In this document: positions 1 to 11,613 of the stretch, one piece after another
Layout: every line of letters starts with the position of its first letter
Position numbering within the stretch: the stretch's first letter is position 1
Assembly (NCBI RefSeq): GCF_028583425.1
Contig: NC_072800.1
Coordinates: 8,941,001-9,005,000, forward strand
DNA: 64,000 bases
Direction: 5' to 3'
From: Eublepharis macularius
Lineage: Eukaryota > Chordata > Lepidosauria > Squamata > Eublepharidae
Position numbers and translations under genes: made by a program
The notes under the pieces: generated by a model
What the model saw: only the letters and a program-made list of their open reading frames with translations
Database searches by the model: none
What the model was told of the DNA's origin: nothing

Positions 1-2348
1 GAACCGTCCCGGAGCTAGACAGCAGCCAACCATGGCGATATTGGAACAGGACGTTCGAGCAGACGGAGGGGGACACGTCTCGCCGCGGCGCCCTGAGTTG
101 GGATTACTCCGAACTTGCTCCGTGGAAAGAGCCAACGGAGGTCCCTGAACAAAGTTGGGAGCAGATACAAGGTCGCACCTATGCGGTGGATACCAGCATC
201 TCGGCCGTGACGGGTATGGCCAAGGGAATTCTAGCCGCGAGATCGAGAGTCGTCCAAGGGGACCCTCCTCCTTGGGGCCCCTTTTCCCCGGTGAGTGCAA
301 CGAATGAAGGTTCCATAAGCGAGCAACCGGGGCCAAGTCGAATGCAACAGTTAGAAGCTAAACTGATGGATATGGAAGAAAGTTTGGCTCATGCCATCCA
401 TTTAATTTCGGCAATGGGAGCAGGGGAAAGACTGTCTCCTGAAGAGATGGCGATACAGATAGCTACCCTCCAAAGTGTCATCTCCTATCCGGTGGAGGAT
501 GTCCAGCAGCGGCCGTCACCTACCGGCGAGGGGGGCACCTATCCTGGCGAATCGGGAGAGCAACCCAAGGAACTTCCCGCACAGCAGGAAATTCCACCGA
601 GAAGGGATGACCCAGTTGAGCCACCCGGAGAGACCCCCACCGAACCTCCTAACCAGGGAGGGGATACGCCGCCAGACGAGACTCCCGTTGAGAGGCCTAC
701 GGAAGGGGAAGAAAAGCCAAGTGATACACCGGTGATACCCCCTCTTACTTCTCCTATAACGGTCCGGCCGGACCAAGCGGGAGCACACGCGGCTCCATCC
801 GAGGAGGGAGCCCCTCGTCAACCGCGAGACACTGTCCCCGTCGGGCAACCTACGGGAGACGGTCTAACAGCGCCAAGAGGCCAGCCGTTGCTTCCCAGAT
901 TAACAACGCCCGGAGGGGCAAGCCCGCGCGGCCTTCCACCTGTTCAACCCTCGCCGCTGCGGCCCCTCTCACCTCGACCGCAGCTCATACCGTTGCAGCA
1001 GCCCCAGGACCAGCCCGTCTTACCACCCCCGAACCAACCGGGACGGCCTGCACCACTACGACACCTCCAACCCCATCCTCAGCGGCCGATCTCCATTCAA
1101 CCACACCAACCTCCTCCACCTCGACAGCTACCGCCAACGCCTCCCGTGTTACCAGCCAGACCGAGACTGCCGCCTCCTGCTCGCCCGCCACTGCAGCCTC
1201 CGGCCCAACCAAGACCAACCCCGACAGCGCAACCACGGCAACCTCCGCCAGCACCGCCGGTCCAACCTCCGCCCGCACAGCCAGCCCAACCCCAGCCGGC
1301 ACCGCCGGTTCAACCACCGCCAGTACAGCCGGCACCGTTGCCCCGACCGAGACTCCAGTTACCTCCTCCTGTGCCTCAGGCGCAACTAAGACTGCCGATG
1401 GACTTCTACCCAGCGCCTGCTCCGAGACAAGAACTCCCGATGGGCTGGGTGAAGCTGGAAGCCACCTTCGATGGGGATCCCTCCAAACTGGGATTTTTCT
1501 TAGTACAAGTGGTACAGTTTTTCAACCGATGGGGGCACCTTTTCGGCAGTGAGGCCAGTCAAATCGAACATCTTGGATCTCGTTTACAGGGCAAAGCAGC
1601 AGATTGGTATGTAGGACTATACAATGTCGGGGCCCCAGAACTCGATACTCTCCAGGGGTTAGTGGATGCTATCCGAGCGCAATATGAAGACCCCTTAGAA
1701 GAAACCAGGGCCCGAACAGAATTGCAAGCCATCAAACAAGGCAGCATGTCAGCAAGAGACTATGTCACAAAATTCCGGCAATTAGCAGCCAAGTGCCCTA
1801 GGTGTGAGGAGTCCACCAAGATTATTTTGTTCAAACAAGGCCTTAACCCGAGACTTTTGGACAGAGCCCTCATGCAAGACAATCCCCCCACGCTGTTAGG
1901 GTGGATCCAACTTGTTTGCGAAGTAGAGAATCGCATTTTGGAAGTCCGTTTGGTTGAACAACAACAACAAACGGGACAAAGAAGACCATTGACCTTACAG
2001 AGGGGAACACGGGGAGCTAGCTACGCCACCCGTGGAGCGAGAGATGCTAGATGGCAACAAGGGCTGTGTTTGCAATGCGGACAGGCTGGTCACTTTGCAG
2101 CACAATGCCCTTACCGGCCTGTGCAAAGACCTCCGCTCCAATTACGGCGTCCAACCCTTGCTCCGTTTCCTACGCTCCAACGCCCGACTCCAGCACCACG
2201 AGCAAATAGAGGCCGCGGCGCTTCCCAAAGGCCAGCCTCGGAGAGAGGGCTGGAAGCGGAAGAAGTCATGGAATACGATCCCGCTTCCCCAACCGCAGAA
2301 GCCAATCCAGAAAGTCCCCAGTCGGGAAACGAAATGGATCTGTCGTGA
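1..2348 (+). CDS. gag: Gag of Ty3/Gypsy element 1 (5' partial)
   Basis: Structural capsid/nucleocapsid protein. The reading frame is open to the left edge, and the part at 1-185 reads as protein and resembles the N-terminus of element 2, so the true start is outside the window. A long proline-, glutamine- and arginine-rich linker covers about nt 490-1430. It is followed by a retrotransposon-Gag capsid domain (about 1440-1960; block FDGDPSKLGFFLVQ) and one CCHC zinc knuckle, CLQCGQAGHFAAQC, near 2068-2109. The stop overlaps the pol start by four bases (ATGA). Such an overlap suggests coupled re-initiation or frameshifting, as known for this family, but the mechanism is not shown here. Confidence 0.9.
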   Translation, partial: TVPELDSSQPWRYWNRTFEQTEGDTSRRGALSWDYSELAPWKEPTEVPEQSWEQIQGRTYAVDTSISAVTGMAKGILAARSRVVQGDPPPWGPFSPVSATNEGSISEQPGPSRMQQLEAKLMDMEESLAHAIHLISAMGAGERLSPEEMAIQIATLQSVISYPVEDVQQRPSPTGEGGTYPGESGEQPKELPAQQEIPPRRDDPVEPPGETPTEPPNQGGDTPPDETPVERPTEGEEKPSDTPVIPPLTSPITVRPDQAGAHAAPSEEGAPRQPRDTVPVGQPTGDGLTAPRGQPLLPRLTTPGGASPRGLPPVQPSPLRPLSPRPQLIPLQQPQDQPVLPPPNQPGRPAPLRHLQPHPQRPISIQPHQPPPPRQLPPTPPVLPARPRLPPPARPPLQPPAQPRPTPTAQPRQPPPAPPVQPPPAQPAQPQPAPPVQPPPVQPAPLPRPRLQLPPPVPQAQLRLPMDFYPAPAPRQELPMGWVKLEATFDGDPSKLGFFLVQVVQFFNRWGHLFGSEASQIEHLGSRLQGKAADWYVGLYNVGAPELDTLQGLVDAIRAQYEDPLEETRARTELQAIKQGSMSARDYVTKFRQLAAKCPRCEESTKIILFKQGLNPRLLDRALMQDNPPTLLGWIQLVCEVENRILEVRLVEQQQQTGQRRPLTLQRGTRGASYATRGARDARWQQGLCLQCGQAGHFAAQCPYRPVQRPPLQLRRPTLAPFPTLQRPTPAPRANRGRGASQRPASERGLEAEEVMEYDPASPTAEANPESPQSGNEMDLS

Positions 2349-5300
2349 AAGGACCCAAACGACAGATCCGCCCTAAGCCCGTCCCTGCACGGAACCGGCC
2401 GCCTGGGTCCATCTTATTCATGCCAGTGACTCTAATTAACCCAGAGAGGAAGATGCACATTCGAGTGCAAGCTCTTATTGACTCGGGCTGCTCAAGAGAC
2501 ATCATCGCCCCTGCTCTAGTCAATGGACTAGTCCTACCAACTCGGGATCTACAAAATCCAGTAATCTTTGAGCAAATGGATGGTACCAACATGAATCCTG
2601 TAACAACTGAAACCATCCCAGTGATCACAGGCATGGGACAACATTGGGAAAAGAGGTCCTTTGTCATCAGCTCTACTGCCAAGTACCCGTTAATTCTAGG
2701 CAGCAAATGGCTATGTGATCACAATCCCTACATAGACTGGGCACAAGGATGTATTACCTTCAGTCATACCAACTGCAAAAATCACCGTTGGAATCAAAAC
2801 TGGGGCGAAGATCCAACTCAAAAAGAAAAGGCCCTTCTCACCCAAGAAGAAGTCAACCAAATACCCGAACCGTACTGGCCTTTTCTAAATACTTTCTCTG
2901 AAGAGGAAGCAGATACTCTACCCCCGCACCGACGAACGGACTGTGCGGTAGAAATTTTACCCGGAGCCTCACTGCCCAAAGGACGACTTTATCCCATGAG
3001 TCTCCATGAACGCGAAGAGCTCCGGAAATTCATTGACACCAACCTCCAACGAGGGTTCATCCGCCCAGCCGCTAGCCCCCACGCCGCTCCAGTCCTCTTC
3101 GTGAAAAAGAAGGATGGGGGACTTCGACTGTGCACAGATTTTCGAGGCTTGAATGCAGTGTCCACCAACAACGCCTATCCTATACCGCTCATCCGAGACC
3201 TTCTCAACGTCGTGGCCCAAGGTAAGATCTTTACGAAATTAGATCTAAAAGATGCTTACTTCCACGTTCGTATCAAGGCAGGGGATGAGTGGAAAACCGC
3301 TTTCAATACGCCCCTCGGACAATATGAATACTTAGTTATGCCTTTTGGTTTGACGGGAGCCCCGTCTGTATTCATGTCCATGATAAACGAAGTTCTACAC
3401 GAATTTCTGTACAAAGGGGTGGTGGTGTACCTTGATGATGTGTTAATTTACTCGGACACCGAGGAAGAACATATTCAAACGGTACGAAAAGTCTTAGCCA
3501 CCCTGATGAAGAATAAGCTGCCCATCAAACTGTCCAAATGTGAATTCCATAAAACCGAACTCACTTACCTCGGGTATTGTATCTCCCAAGAAGGTCTGAA
3601 AATGGATCCAGCCAAAATACAGGCGATCCAGGACTGGCAGAAACCCACCACCCGTAAAGAACTACAATCCTTCCTGGGTTTTGCCAACTTCTATAGAGAC
3701 TTCATAGCAAATTTCGCCCAAATCACGCTCCCTTTAACAGACTTGCTAAAAACCAAAGATAAAGGGGCCCAAGCTAAAAAACCCTCTGCCAAACTGCAAT
3801 GGACCCCCGATTGCCAAATGGCCTTCGATTGTCTAAAAAAGCAATTTGTAACAGAACCCATCCTCTCCCACCCCAACGAACAATCCCCTTTCATAGTACA
3901 GGTCGACGCCAGCGATACGGCGATAGGGGGGGGTTTACTACAGAAGGGGGAGGATGGTAGGCTGCGGCCTTGTGCTTTCTTGTCTAGAAAATTTTCGGAG
4001 GCGGAAAGGAATTGGAATGTGTGGGAGAAGGAGGCCTTTGCAGTAAAAGCGGCCCTTACTAACTGGAGACATTGGCTGGAGGGGGCGCGATACCCTTTCG
4101 AGGTCTGGACGGATCATAAAAATCTGGAGGCCCTCCGAAGCCCACGCAGACTGAATGCCAAGCAATTGCGTTGGGCGGAATTCTTTTCCAAATTCAACTT
4201 CACTCTAAATTATCTCCCGGGCAAAACTAACTTTCTGGCAGACGCCCTATCGCGCATGCCCCAACATAAGAGCAAACGGGAGGAGACTGTCGACACGGTC
4301 TTCTCGCCTACGCAACTTGGGGGCGTGGTGACTACTCGCAGCCGCGCCAAGCAGCCCCTCCCGGCCAACCAAGAGTGGAAATCGAAACTTAAAACTGAAG
4401 TGGAGAAGGAGGGGGATAGAGCTCCGCGAAGCAAACTGACCCAATCCCCACAAGGGGATTGGTTAGCCGGGAGCAAGTTTTATGTCCCAGACAGCCTCAG
4501 ACTGGAAGTTTTGCAGCGCTGTCATGATGCTCCCACTGCTGGACATTATGGGTATCTGAAAACTTTGCACCTAATCCAAAGACAATTCTGGTGGCCGGGC
4601 ATGCGCAAAGACATTTCCCAATACGTTAGTTCCTGTCCTGTTTGCCTCAGCGCCAAAACCAGGAAAGGGAAGCCTCCGGGTCTCCTGCAACCATTGGAAA
4701 CGCCAAACAGACCCTGGGAAATAATATCTATGGACTTTATCACTGATCTACCTATCTCAAAAGGACATAATTGCATTTTAGTTGTGGTAGATCTGTTCTC
4801 CAAACAAGCTCATTTTATCCCCTGTACTGCTATACCCTCCGCTCGAAAACTAGCAGATTTGTTTCTAAAACACATCGTAAAATTACATTCTTTTCCGTCC
4901 AAGGTGATTTCGGATCGCGGCGGACAGTTCGTTGCCAACTTCTGGCGGGAGCTTTTGAAAATGTTAAATATTGAACAAGGCATCAGTTCAAGCCACCACC
5001 CACAAACCGACGGGCAATCCGAAAAAACAAACCAAATATTAGAACAGTTTCTTCGTTGCTACATCAATTTTCAACAAGATAATTGGGTGGACCTTCTCCC
5101 TCTGGCCGAGTTCTCATATAACAACAGTGTACACGCTTCAACGGGGGAGGCCCCCTTCAAAATTGTCTACGGAACTCACTTCAATCCCTTCCCGTTGGAT
5201 GCACCCCCTCTCCATTCCTCTAAATTGCCAGATGTATCTTCGTGGTGGGGGGAGGCGGCGCAGCAATGGACTCTTATTAAGAAACACCTTGAAAAAGCCA

Positions 5301-5794
5301 AACTGGATTACAAAAAATACGCAGATCGCCATCGTGTGGCCGAATGGGAATTACAACCCGGAGATCATGTGTATATTTCCACAAAAAATCTAAAACTCGC
5401 TCAGACAAGCCGCAAACTCGCTCTGAAATTCCTAGGACCTTTTCCTGTGCGCAAGATAATAAATAAAGTGACTGTTGCTGTAACTTTGCCCAAGAACCTG
5501 CGCCATGTGCATGATACGTTCCATGTCAGTCTTCTAAAGAGAGCTCCCACCGACAACAAATGGCACGTCAAAGCTCCACCCATTCCAACTTTGATTGACG
5601 ACCAAATACACTATGAGGTACAACAAATCTTGGACTCTAAACTCAAACGAAATCAGCTTTTTTACCTCATTAGATGGAAGGACTTTGATTCTGGTTACGA
5701 TGAATGGGTGAACTCTGCACATGTTCATGCTCCTAGATTAACCAAAGCTTTTCATACTCGCTACCCATATAAGCCAGGGGGGGATCTGTTTTAA
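2345..5794 (+). CDS. pol: Pol polyprotein of Ty3/Gypsy element 1
   Basis: Open frame of 1,149 residues. Order: aspartic protease (LIDSGCSRDII, about residue 45), reverse transcriptase (YLDDVLIYS, about 362), RNase H (VDASDTAIGG, about 520), integrase with an HHCC zinc domain (about 725-760) and DDE core (MDFITDL, SDRGGQF, DGQSEKTNQ), then a C-terminal chromodomain (about 1089-1130; LIRWKDF). The chromodomain in chromoviruses targets integration to marked chromatin. The length and complete motif set are normal for the family. A purine-rich tract (TTTTAAGGGGGGCAGAA) follows directly, where plus-strand priming is expected. Confidence 0.95.
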   Translation: MKGPKRQIRPKPVPARNRPPGSILFMPVTLINPERKMHIRVQALIDSGCSRDIIAPALVNGLVLPTRDLQNPVIFEQMDGTNMNPVTTETIPVITGMGQHWEKRSFVISSTAKYPLILGSKWLCDHNPYIDWAQGCITFSHTNCKNHRWNQNWGEDPTQKEKALLTQEEVNQIPEPYWPFLNTFSEEEADTLPPHRRTDCAVEILPGASLPKGRLYPMSLHEREELRKFIDTNLQRGFIRPAASPHAAPVLFVKKKDGGLRLCTDFRGLNAVSTNNAYPIPLIRDLLNVVAQGKIFTKLDLKDAYFHVRIKAGDEWKTAFNTPLGQYEYLVMPFGLTGAPSVFMSMINEVLHEFLYKGVVVYLDDVLIYSDTEEEHIQTVRKVLATLMKNKLPIKLSKCEFHKTELTYLGYCISQEGLKMDPAKIQAIQDWQKPTTRKELQSFLGFANFYRDFIANFAQITLPLTDLLKTKDKGAQAKKPSAKLQWTPDCQMAFDCLKKQFVTEPILSHPNEQSPFIVQVDASDTAIGGGLLQKGEDGRLRPCAFLSRKFSEAERNWNVWEKEAFAVKAALTNWRHWLEGARYPFEVWTDHKNLEALRSPRRLNAKQLRWAEFFSKFNFTLNYLPGKTNFLADALSRMPQHKSKREETVDTVFSPTQLGGVVTTRSRAKQPLPANQEWKSKLKTEVEKEGDRAPRSKLTQSPQGDWLAGSKFYVPDSLRLEVLQRCHDAPTAGHYGYLKTLHLIQRQFWWPGMRKDISQYVSSCPVCLSAKTRKGKPPGLLQPLETPNRPWEIISMDFITDLPISKGHNCILVVVDLFSKQAHFIPCTAIPSARKLADLFLKHIVKLHSFPSKVISDRGGQFVANFWRELLKMLNIEQGISSSHHPQTDGQSEKTNQILEQFLRCYINFQQDNWVDLLPLAEFSYNNSVHASTGEAPFKIVYGTHFNPFPLDAPPLHSSKLPDVSSWWGEAAQQWTLIKKHLEKAKLDYKKYADRHRVAEWELQPGDHVYISTKNLKLAQTSRKLALKFLGPFPVRKIINKVTVAVTLPKNLRHVHDTFHVSLLKRAPTDNKWHVKAPPIPTLIDDQIHYEVQQILDSKLKRNQLFYLIRWKDFDSGYDEWVNSAHVHAPRLTKAFHTRYPYKPGGDLF

Positions 5795-5805
5795 GGGGGG
5801 CAGAA

Positions 5806-6221
5806 TGTCAGGTCCAGTGTATATCTAAACTGTACTGACTCCATTTTCTAATGCTTCTAGTGTTTGAGTGTTTTCTTCCCAGGTGCACCAGTTCCCAGGC
5901 AGCATTCCCACCGGAGGAGACTGTTTTGTCTAACACCGTTCCACCAAGCATTGGCCTTGAAGGAGAGCAGCTTCCCAGGACTGAGAGATGTTGTTTTGAG
6001 AACTGTGGGGGGAGGCTGATCCAGATGGGTATTGTTACTCTGTATCTTATGCTTGCTCTTCATTGGTAACAATGATCATGTACCATCCTGATTCTCCTAT
6101 TCAGGACAGTGGACTATAATGGACCTTTTCTGCAGTAAAGTTTCCTTTTCCAAACAATGGACTTGTGTTTGCTTCTAAAGGGAACCCTGTAGTGAGTGCC
6201 TTATTTAGCCACAGTCTGACA
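5806..6221 (+). repeat. 3' LTR of element 1
   Basis: Begins TGTCAGG directly after the purine tract downstream of pol and ends AGTCTGACA, giving the inverted TGTCAG...CTGACA ends usual for Ty3/Gypsy LTRs. It is 416 bp long. The ends are inferred from these terminal motifs because the partner LTR is outside the window. Confidence 0.75.
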
Positions 6222-6235
6222 TACCACCAGGGGGA

Positions 6236-6410
6236 AAAAAAGCTGAATCATACCACCAGTCCATCAAGGTCCGTATTGGCTACTCAGACTGTCTTTCACA
6301 TGACATACTACCTTGATCCTATTTTAGCTGGAGATGCTGGGGACTGGACTTGGTATCTTCTGCATGCCAAACAGATGTTCTACCACAGAGGCACCCCCCT
6401 CATGCAAAAG
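6236..6410 (-). repeat. tRNA-derived SINE fragment
   Basis: Read on the minus strand, the right part is a decayed tRNA-like head (A-box-like GTGGTAGAACATC, B-box-like AAGTCCAGTCCC) resembling a tRNA-Ala-type SINE head, followed by SINE body ending near 6236. It is the only sequence between elements 1 and 2, so it is likely the older host DNA that both entered. Confidence 0.55.
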
Positions 6411-6456
6411 TCCATGGCATACTCAACAAGACCTCAAATGCCAGTTGTAATGGTTG

Positions 6457-6849
6457 AGCAGGTCTGGCATTCCAGACCTGGTAGTCTGTCTCACTCCCTT
6501 CTGCAAGAAGACAAGGTCTTTTGGTTTCAAAAGGTTTATTGTGAAAGACAGCATTCAAGCCCAGATGTACATATTCCAGGATTAGAGGTCCTGGCCGAGC
6601 AAAGCGTTGTTAGGAATGAATCATAGAACGAAAGTTGTTACATTTCACACTCCCCAAGCCCAGCCTCCCCCCCGAGTTCACACAGCAAACTTCTCAGAGG
6701 AGCGCTGAGCTGGCCAAGGTCAAGACGACAGATAAGACAGTATCCTTTCCCATGGAATGGCTCTTTGCAGGTGGTGGTGCCCAGAGGGAAAGAAGACTAA
6801 ACACTACAGGATTAAACATGGCGTTACTCAGGTTAAACAGGTTCTGACA
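6457..6849 (-). repeat. 3' LTR of element 2
   Basis: Left-hand LTR, matching 11218-11613 almost throughout, including the end AACAGGTTCTGACA. The first bases at the left edge are diverged, so the exact boundary is uncertain by a few bases. On the plus strand it carries TTTATT, the complement of a poly(A) signal on the element's own strand. Confidence 0.85.
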
Positions 6850-9800
6850 TTCTGCCTCCCTTAAGATCCCTCACCCCCCGTTTTGTCCGGATATGCTTGA
6901 TGGAACTATTTAAGAAGTCGGGGGGCTTTTACATGGATGGACTCTACCCATTCTTTGTACCCTTCTTCAAAGTCGTTCCAGCGAACCAAGTAAAAAAGTT
7001 TGTGATATCTGATCTTAGAGTCCAGAATTTCTTCAATTTCATAGTGAACTTGGTCATTGATCATGGTGGGAATGGGGGTGGCTGGTGATGGATGCCATTT
7101 GTCTGGTGCAGGAGCCTTTTTCAAGAGACTGACATGAAATGTTGGGTGGATGTGGAGTAGGTTTTTTGGAAGACTGATTTCTACAGCCACTTGATTAATC
7201 ACTCTGTTGACAGGAAACGGTCCCAAATATTTTAAAGCGAGCTTTTTGCTGGCTTGATCCATCCTAAGGTTCTTTGTAGAAATGTATACTTTGTCTCCTG
7301 GGTGCAATTCCCATTGTTTCATACGGTGGCGATCTGCATATTTCTTGTAGTCTGCTTTTGCTTTGTTTAGGGCGGTTTGGATGGCCGTCCACTGTTCACT
7401 GAGGCTAGTCAGTTACAGCAACAACCTTTATTGGCATAAATAATACAGACATAACAGAAGAGGTGTTGTAGAATAGGGTAGTCCACCATTGGTGAAGGTC
7501 TCCCGCAGGCTGTTTACCCTTGGGTAGTTCAAAGGGGAATGCTTTGCCATCGAAGCCGTGTACAATTTTAAAGGGGGTTTCACCGGTTGAACTGTGGACT
7601 GCGTTGTTATAAGAGTATTCGGCAAAGTGGAGAAGCTCCGCCCAGTTGTCTTGTTGAAAGTTAATATAGCAGCGGAGGAATTGCTCTAATATTTAATTAG
7701 TTTTTTCCGACTGTCCGTCACTTTGTGGATGGAAAGCAGAACTGATTCCTTGTTCCATTCCAGTTAATTGCAGTAGCTCCCGCCAAAAGTTGGCAATGAA
7801 CTGTCCGCTGCGATCCGATATCACCTTAGAAGGAAAAGAGTGCAGCTTCACAATGTGTTTCATAAATATTTCAGCTAGTTTTTTGGCGGTGGGAATGGTT
7901 GTACAGGGGATGAAATGTGCTTGTTTGGAAAACAAATCCACAACCACTAAAATACAGGAGCAACCCTTGGAGGGAGATAAATCTGTAATAAAATCCATAG
8001 ATATTACTTCCCAGGGTCTACTGGGGGTTTCCAGCGGTTGTAAAAGTCCCGGTGGTTTCCCTTTTCTAGTTTTGGCACTTATACAGGTTGGGCATGAAGA
8101 TACATATTGGGATACATCTTTTCGGATTCCAGGCCACCAAAATTGTCTCTGAATTAAGTGGAGGGTTTTTAGATAGCTGAAATGACCCGCAGTGCGGGCA
8201 TCATGACAACGTTGTAGAACTTCCTTTCTGAGACTGGCTGGTATATACAGTCTATCCTCTTTAACCCTCCGCCGTTTGAGACATTTTTGCTTTGGGCGCT
8301 CCCTCCCCTTCTTTTTCCACCTCGCTTTTCACTTTTGCTCTCCACCCCTTTTCCTCTGCTTGAGTTTGCGCAGTTTGGCTGCGAGTAGTAACCACTCCTC
8401 CTAGTTGGTGGGGAGTGAATACTGTGTCAATGGTTTCCTCTCTCTTGCTCTGATGTTGGGGCATGCGCGAGAGAGCGTCTGCTAAGAAGTTAGTCTTTCC
8501 TGGCAGGAAGTTGAGGGTGAAATTAAATTTGGAAAAGAATTCCGCCCATCTGAGTTGTTTGGCGTTAAGTCATCTAGGGCTTTTTAGTGTTTCTAAGTTT
8601 TTGTGATCAGTCCAAACCTCGAAGGGGTGTCGGGCCCCTTCAAGCCAGTGGCGCCATACTGTGAGAGCTACTTTAACGGCAAAGGCTTCCTTTTCCCATA
8701 CATTCTAATGCCGTTCAGATTCAGAAAATTTTCTAGAGAGATATGGCTTTCCCATTTTCCCCCTTTTGCAGAAGTACACCCCACCCCCCATGGCTGCATC
8801 GCTGGCATTGACTTGTACTATGAAAGGGCGATTTTCATCGGGGTTTTGCAAAACGGGTTCTGAGGTGAATTTAAGTTTGAGTTTATTAAAGGCTGCCTGG
8901 CAATTGTGGTCCCACTCTAATTTGGAAGTGGGCTTTTTTGCTTGCTCCCCTTTCCCTTTCGTTTTGAGGAGCTCAGTTAAAGGCAACGCAATTTGGGCAA
9001 ATCCTTCTATGAAGTCTCTGTAGAAGTTGGCAAATCCCAGGAAAGATTGTAATTGTTTACGGGTGGAGGGGATTTGCCAGTCTTGTACGGCTTTGATTTT
9101 GGCAGGATCCATTTTTAATCCATGCCCCGATATACAGTAGCCTAAATAATCCAGTTCTGTTTTGTGAAACTCACATTTTAGTCCCTTCTTCGCAGTGGGG
9201 GCATTTGGCCACCAGCTGCCGGAATTTGGCCGCATAATCCCTGATTGGTTGAGTACCTTGCCGTAAAGTCTGCAATTCTGTGCGGGAACAATCCTTTTCA
9301 AGGGGATCTTCGTACTGGGCACGTAACGCAGTCATAAAACTTTGCAAAGTGTCTAATTCTGGAGCGCCAGAGTCATAAAGAGTTACATACCATTCGGCTG
9401 CTTTGCCTTCCAATCTCGATGCCAGGTGATCAATTCTACTTTCCTCGTCCGGAAACAGATGTCCCCAACGGTTAAAAAACTGGAGTGCTTGTACTATGAA
9501 GAATCCCAACTTTTGTGTATCGCCATCAAAAGTGGCTTCCAGTTTAATCCATCCCCATGGTAATTCCAGTTCTCTCCGTCTGTCTGGCGGTAGCTGCACC
9601 GGGGCGGGCGGTGGCATCGGCCCCTGCATCAGTCCTCTAGGCCGGTCTTGCGGATCTCTGGGAATCCCTAGCGGCCGAGGTCTGGGCAGGCTTCCAGGCG
9701 GCGGAGCTCTCGGGATTGGCCCCGGGGCCCCCGGAGGAATTTGCATTGGAGGCGGAGGTCGTAGTGTTGGTGGTTGCTGGGGTGTCAATTGTATAGGAGG

Positions 9801-11217
9801 TATCTGTGGAGGTGGTGGTGGAGGCACCCGTCTTGGAGGGGAGGAAGTGTTTGCTGTTGAGGAACGATCTGAGGTGGAGGTGGTGGTGGTACTTGCCGCA
9901 GGATTGTCCGAAGCGGCACTGGTTGAATTGGGGGCTGTAACATCTGCAGAGGGGTTGGTAGCACCTGCGGGACTAACTGCTGCGGGACGGCAGTTTGGGC
10001 TGGCGTAGTTTGGGCTGGCGGCTGTTGCTATTGTATTGGCGATGGGCCCACTCCAGATGCCGGAGTGGATTGTGTGTCTACCGATATTGGGTCACTCGTA
10101 GGTACTTGTCCCTGCGCTACCGCCGGCACTTGCCGTACTTGATCGGCCGTGTCTCGCGCCTCCCTCTGTCCTCTCACTAACTCACCAATAAGGTAGACAG
10201 CTTGAGCTAATTCATCTTCCATCGCTCCCATCCGTCCTTCTATTCGGCGGTAATATTCTGCGACTTCTGCGACTTCCTGATTAGCCCCCTCTTCCCCTCT
10301 CTCACTGGGTTCAGATGTTCTCGGAGGGATATAGTCCGTGGGCCACGGCCTAACTGGTCCCTCTGCACCCCCGACTGTCCTCCATTCCTGGTCCGTACTC
10401 CTATCATCATAGGGCTGTGTCGGACCTACTACTGCACCACCTTGTAAAATTTGCTCCTCCTTTATAGTCATGCTGGCTAAAATCCCTTTTGTTAAGCCAG
10501 TAATTGCCAAAATCCCGGTATCCACTACCTGGGTTCAATATTCCAACTGCCAGGTGCGTCCACGCTCCCAAATTTTGGCTGAGTTCACGTCCGTATAATC
10601 CCAGCTCATGAGTTCCTGCCGGGTGGTCTCCCAATCCTGGAGATCCTCTGCCCCACCTCTGGGATCCCACTCTTCCAGGTGGCCAGCATCTACATCCCAC
10701 TTATACCAGGGTTGATTGCTGGCCCGCGTTTCTTCCGGAGTGCGTGCTGCTCTCCTTAGATCCCATATGATGCTGGGGCCTTCCTGCTCCATTGACCCGA
10801 CAGTGCGTCTCACATCGATCATCGACCGGGAAAACATGGTCCCCGCTCTCCTCTCCCTTGCCTCTCAAGGTTGGGAGCCCCACTGCTGCGGTGTCGGCAG
10901 AAACTGATTCTGTTTGGTAGTGTTGCACACCTTCAGTCGTGCACCTGCTATAGCCGGGTCAGCCTGCTCCTCTCCTCTGACGGGCACAACTTCCGTCTGG
11001 GTGGCGGGAACCGACACCGCTCCTCCGGTAGGAACCACGGAAGGCGCTTCGATGGGTATTTCGCCTGGATCCGGAGCCTCCCCTGGTCCATGCACTGGTA
11101 CCAACAGTGTTGAGTCATCCCCCCGTGTCCAGGGTCGACTAGATCAATCAAGGATTCCTCGGTATCCATCCTCCCTGGGTGAGGAGTTGCAGACTTCAAG
11201 GATGTTTTCTAACAAAA

Positions 11218-11613
11218 TGTCAGACTATGGCATTCCAGACCTGGTAGTCTGTCTCACTTCCTTCTGCAAGAAGACAAGGTCTTTTGGTTTCAAAAGGTTT
11301 ATTGTGAAAGACAGCATTCAAGCCCAGATGTACATATTCCAGGATTAGAGGTCCTGGCCGAGCAAAGCGTTGTTAGGAATGAATCATAGAACGAAAGTTG
11401 TTACATTTCACACTCCCCGAGCCCAGCCTCCCCCCCGAGTTCACACAGCAAACTTCTCAGAGGAGCGCTGAGCTGGCCAAGGTCGAGACGACAGATAAGA
11501 CAGTATCCTTTCCCATGGAATCGGCTCTTTGCAGGTGGTGGTGCCTAGAGGGAAAGAAGACTAAACACTACAGGATTAAACATGGCATTACGCAGGTTAA
11601 ACAGGTTCTGACA
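11218..11613 (-). repeat. 5' LTR of element 2
   Basis: Right-hand LTR with clean TGTCAGACT...TTCTGACA ends, 396 bp. It serves as the 5' LTR because the element reads leftwards. It is followed by GGTTG, the same five bases that precede the other LTR. Confidence 0.88.

Larger units (their letters stand above)
1..6221 (+). mobile_element. Ty3/Gypsy chromovirus, element 1 (left end outside window)
   Basis: LTR retrotransposon entering from the left edge: gag, pol in the next frame, a purine-rich tract just before 5806, and a 3' LTR at 5806-6221. The 5' LTR lies outside the window, so neither the LTR pair nor the target duplication can be compared. The C-terminal chromodomain of pol and the domain order PR-RT-RNaseH-IN-chromodomain place it among vertebrate chromoviruses. 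Gag and pol are open throughout, so the visible part looks whole and probably young. Element 2 (6457-11613) is a diverged relative on the opposite strand. Confidence 0.93.
6457..11613 (-). mobile_element. Ty3/Gypsy chromovirus, element 2 (broken)
   Basis: Minus-strand relative of element 1 with an LTR at each end (6457-6849 and 11218-11613). Recognisable parts from right to left are a gag region with the same capsid block (about 9170-10840), RT/RNase H and integrase remnants, and a chromodomain at about 6906-7080. It is clearly broken: several breaks, and a sizeable part of the middle is missing. The LTRs differ at about seven places over ~393 bp (about 98% alike), suggesting roughly several million years if neutral. 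The sequence GGTTG at 6452-6456 and after 11613 may be the 5-bp target duplication. Confidence 0.9.

Noticed and set aside
6236-6410. tRNA gene
   Set aside because: The tRNA-like part is decayed in both promoter boxes, cannot form clean arms and is fused to a SINE body.
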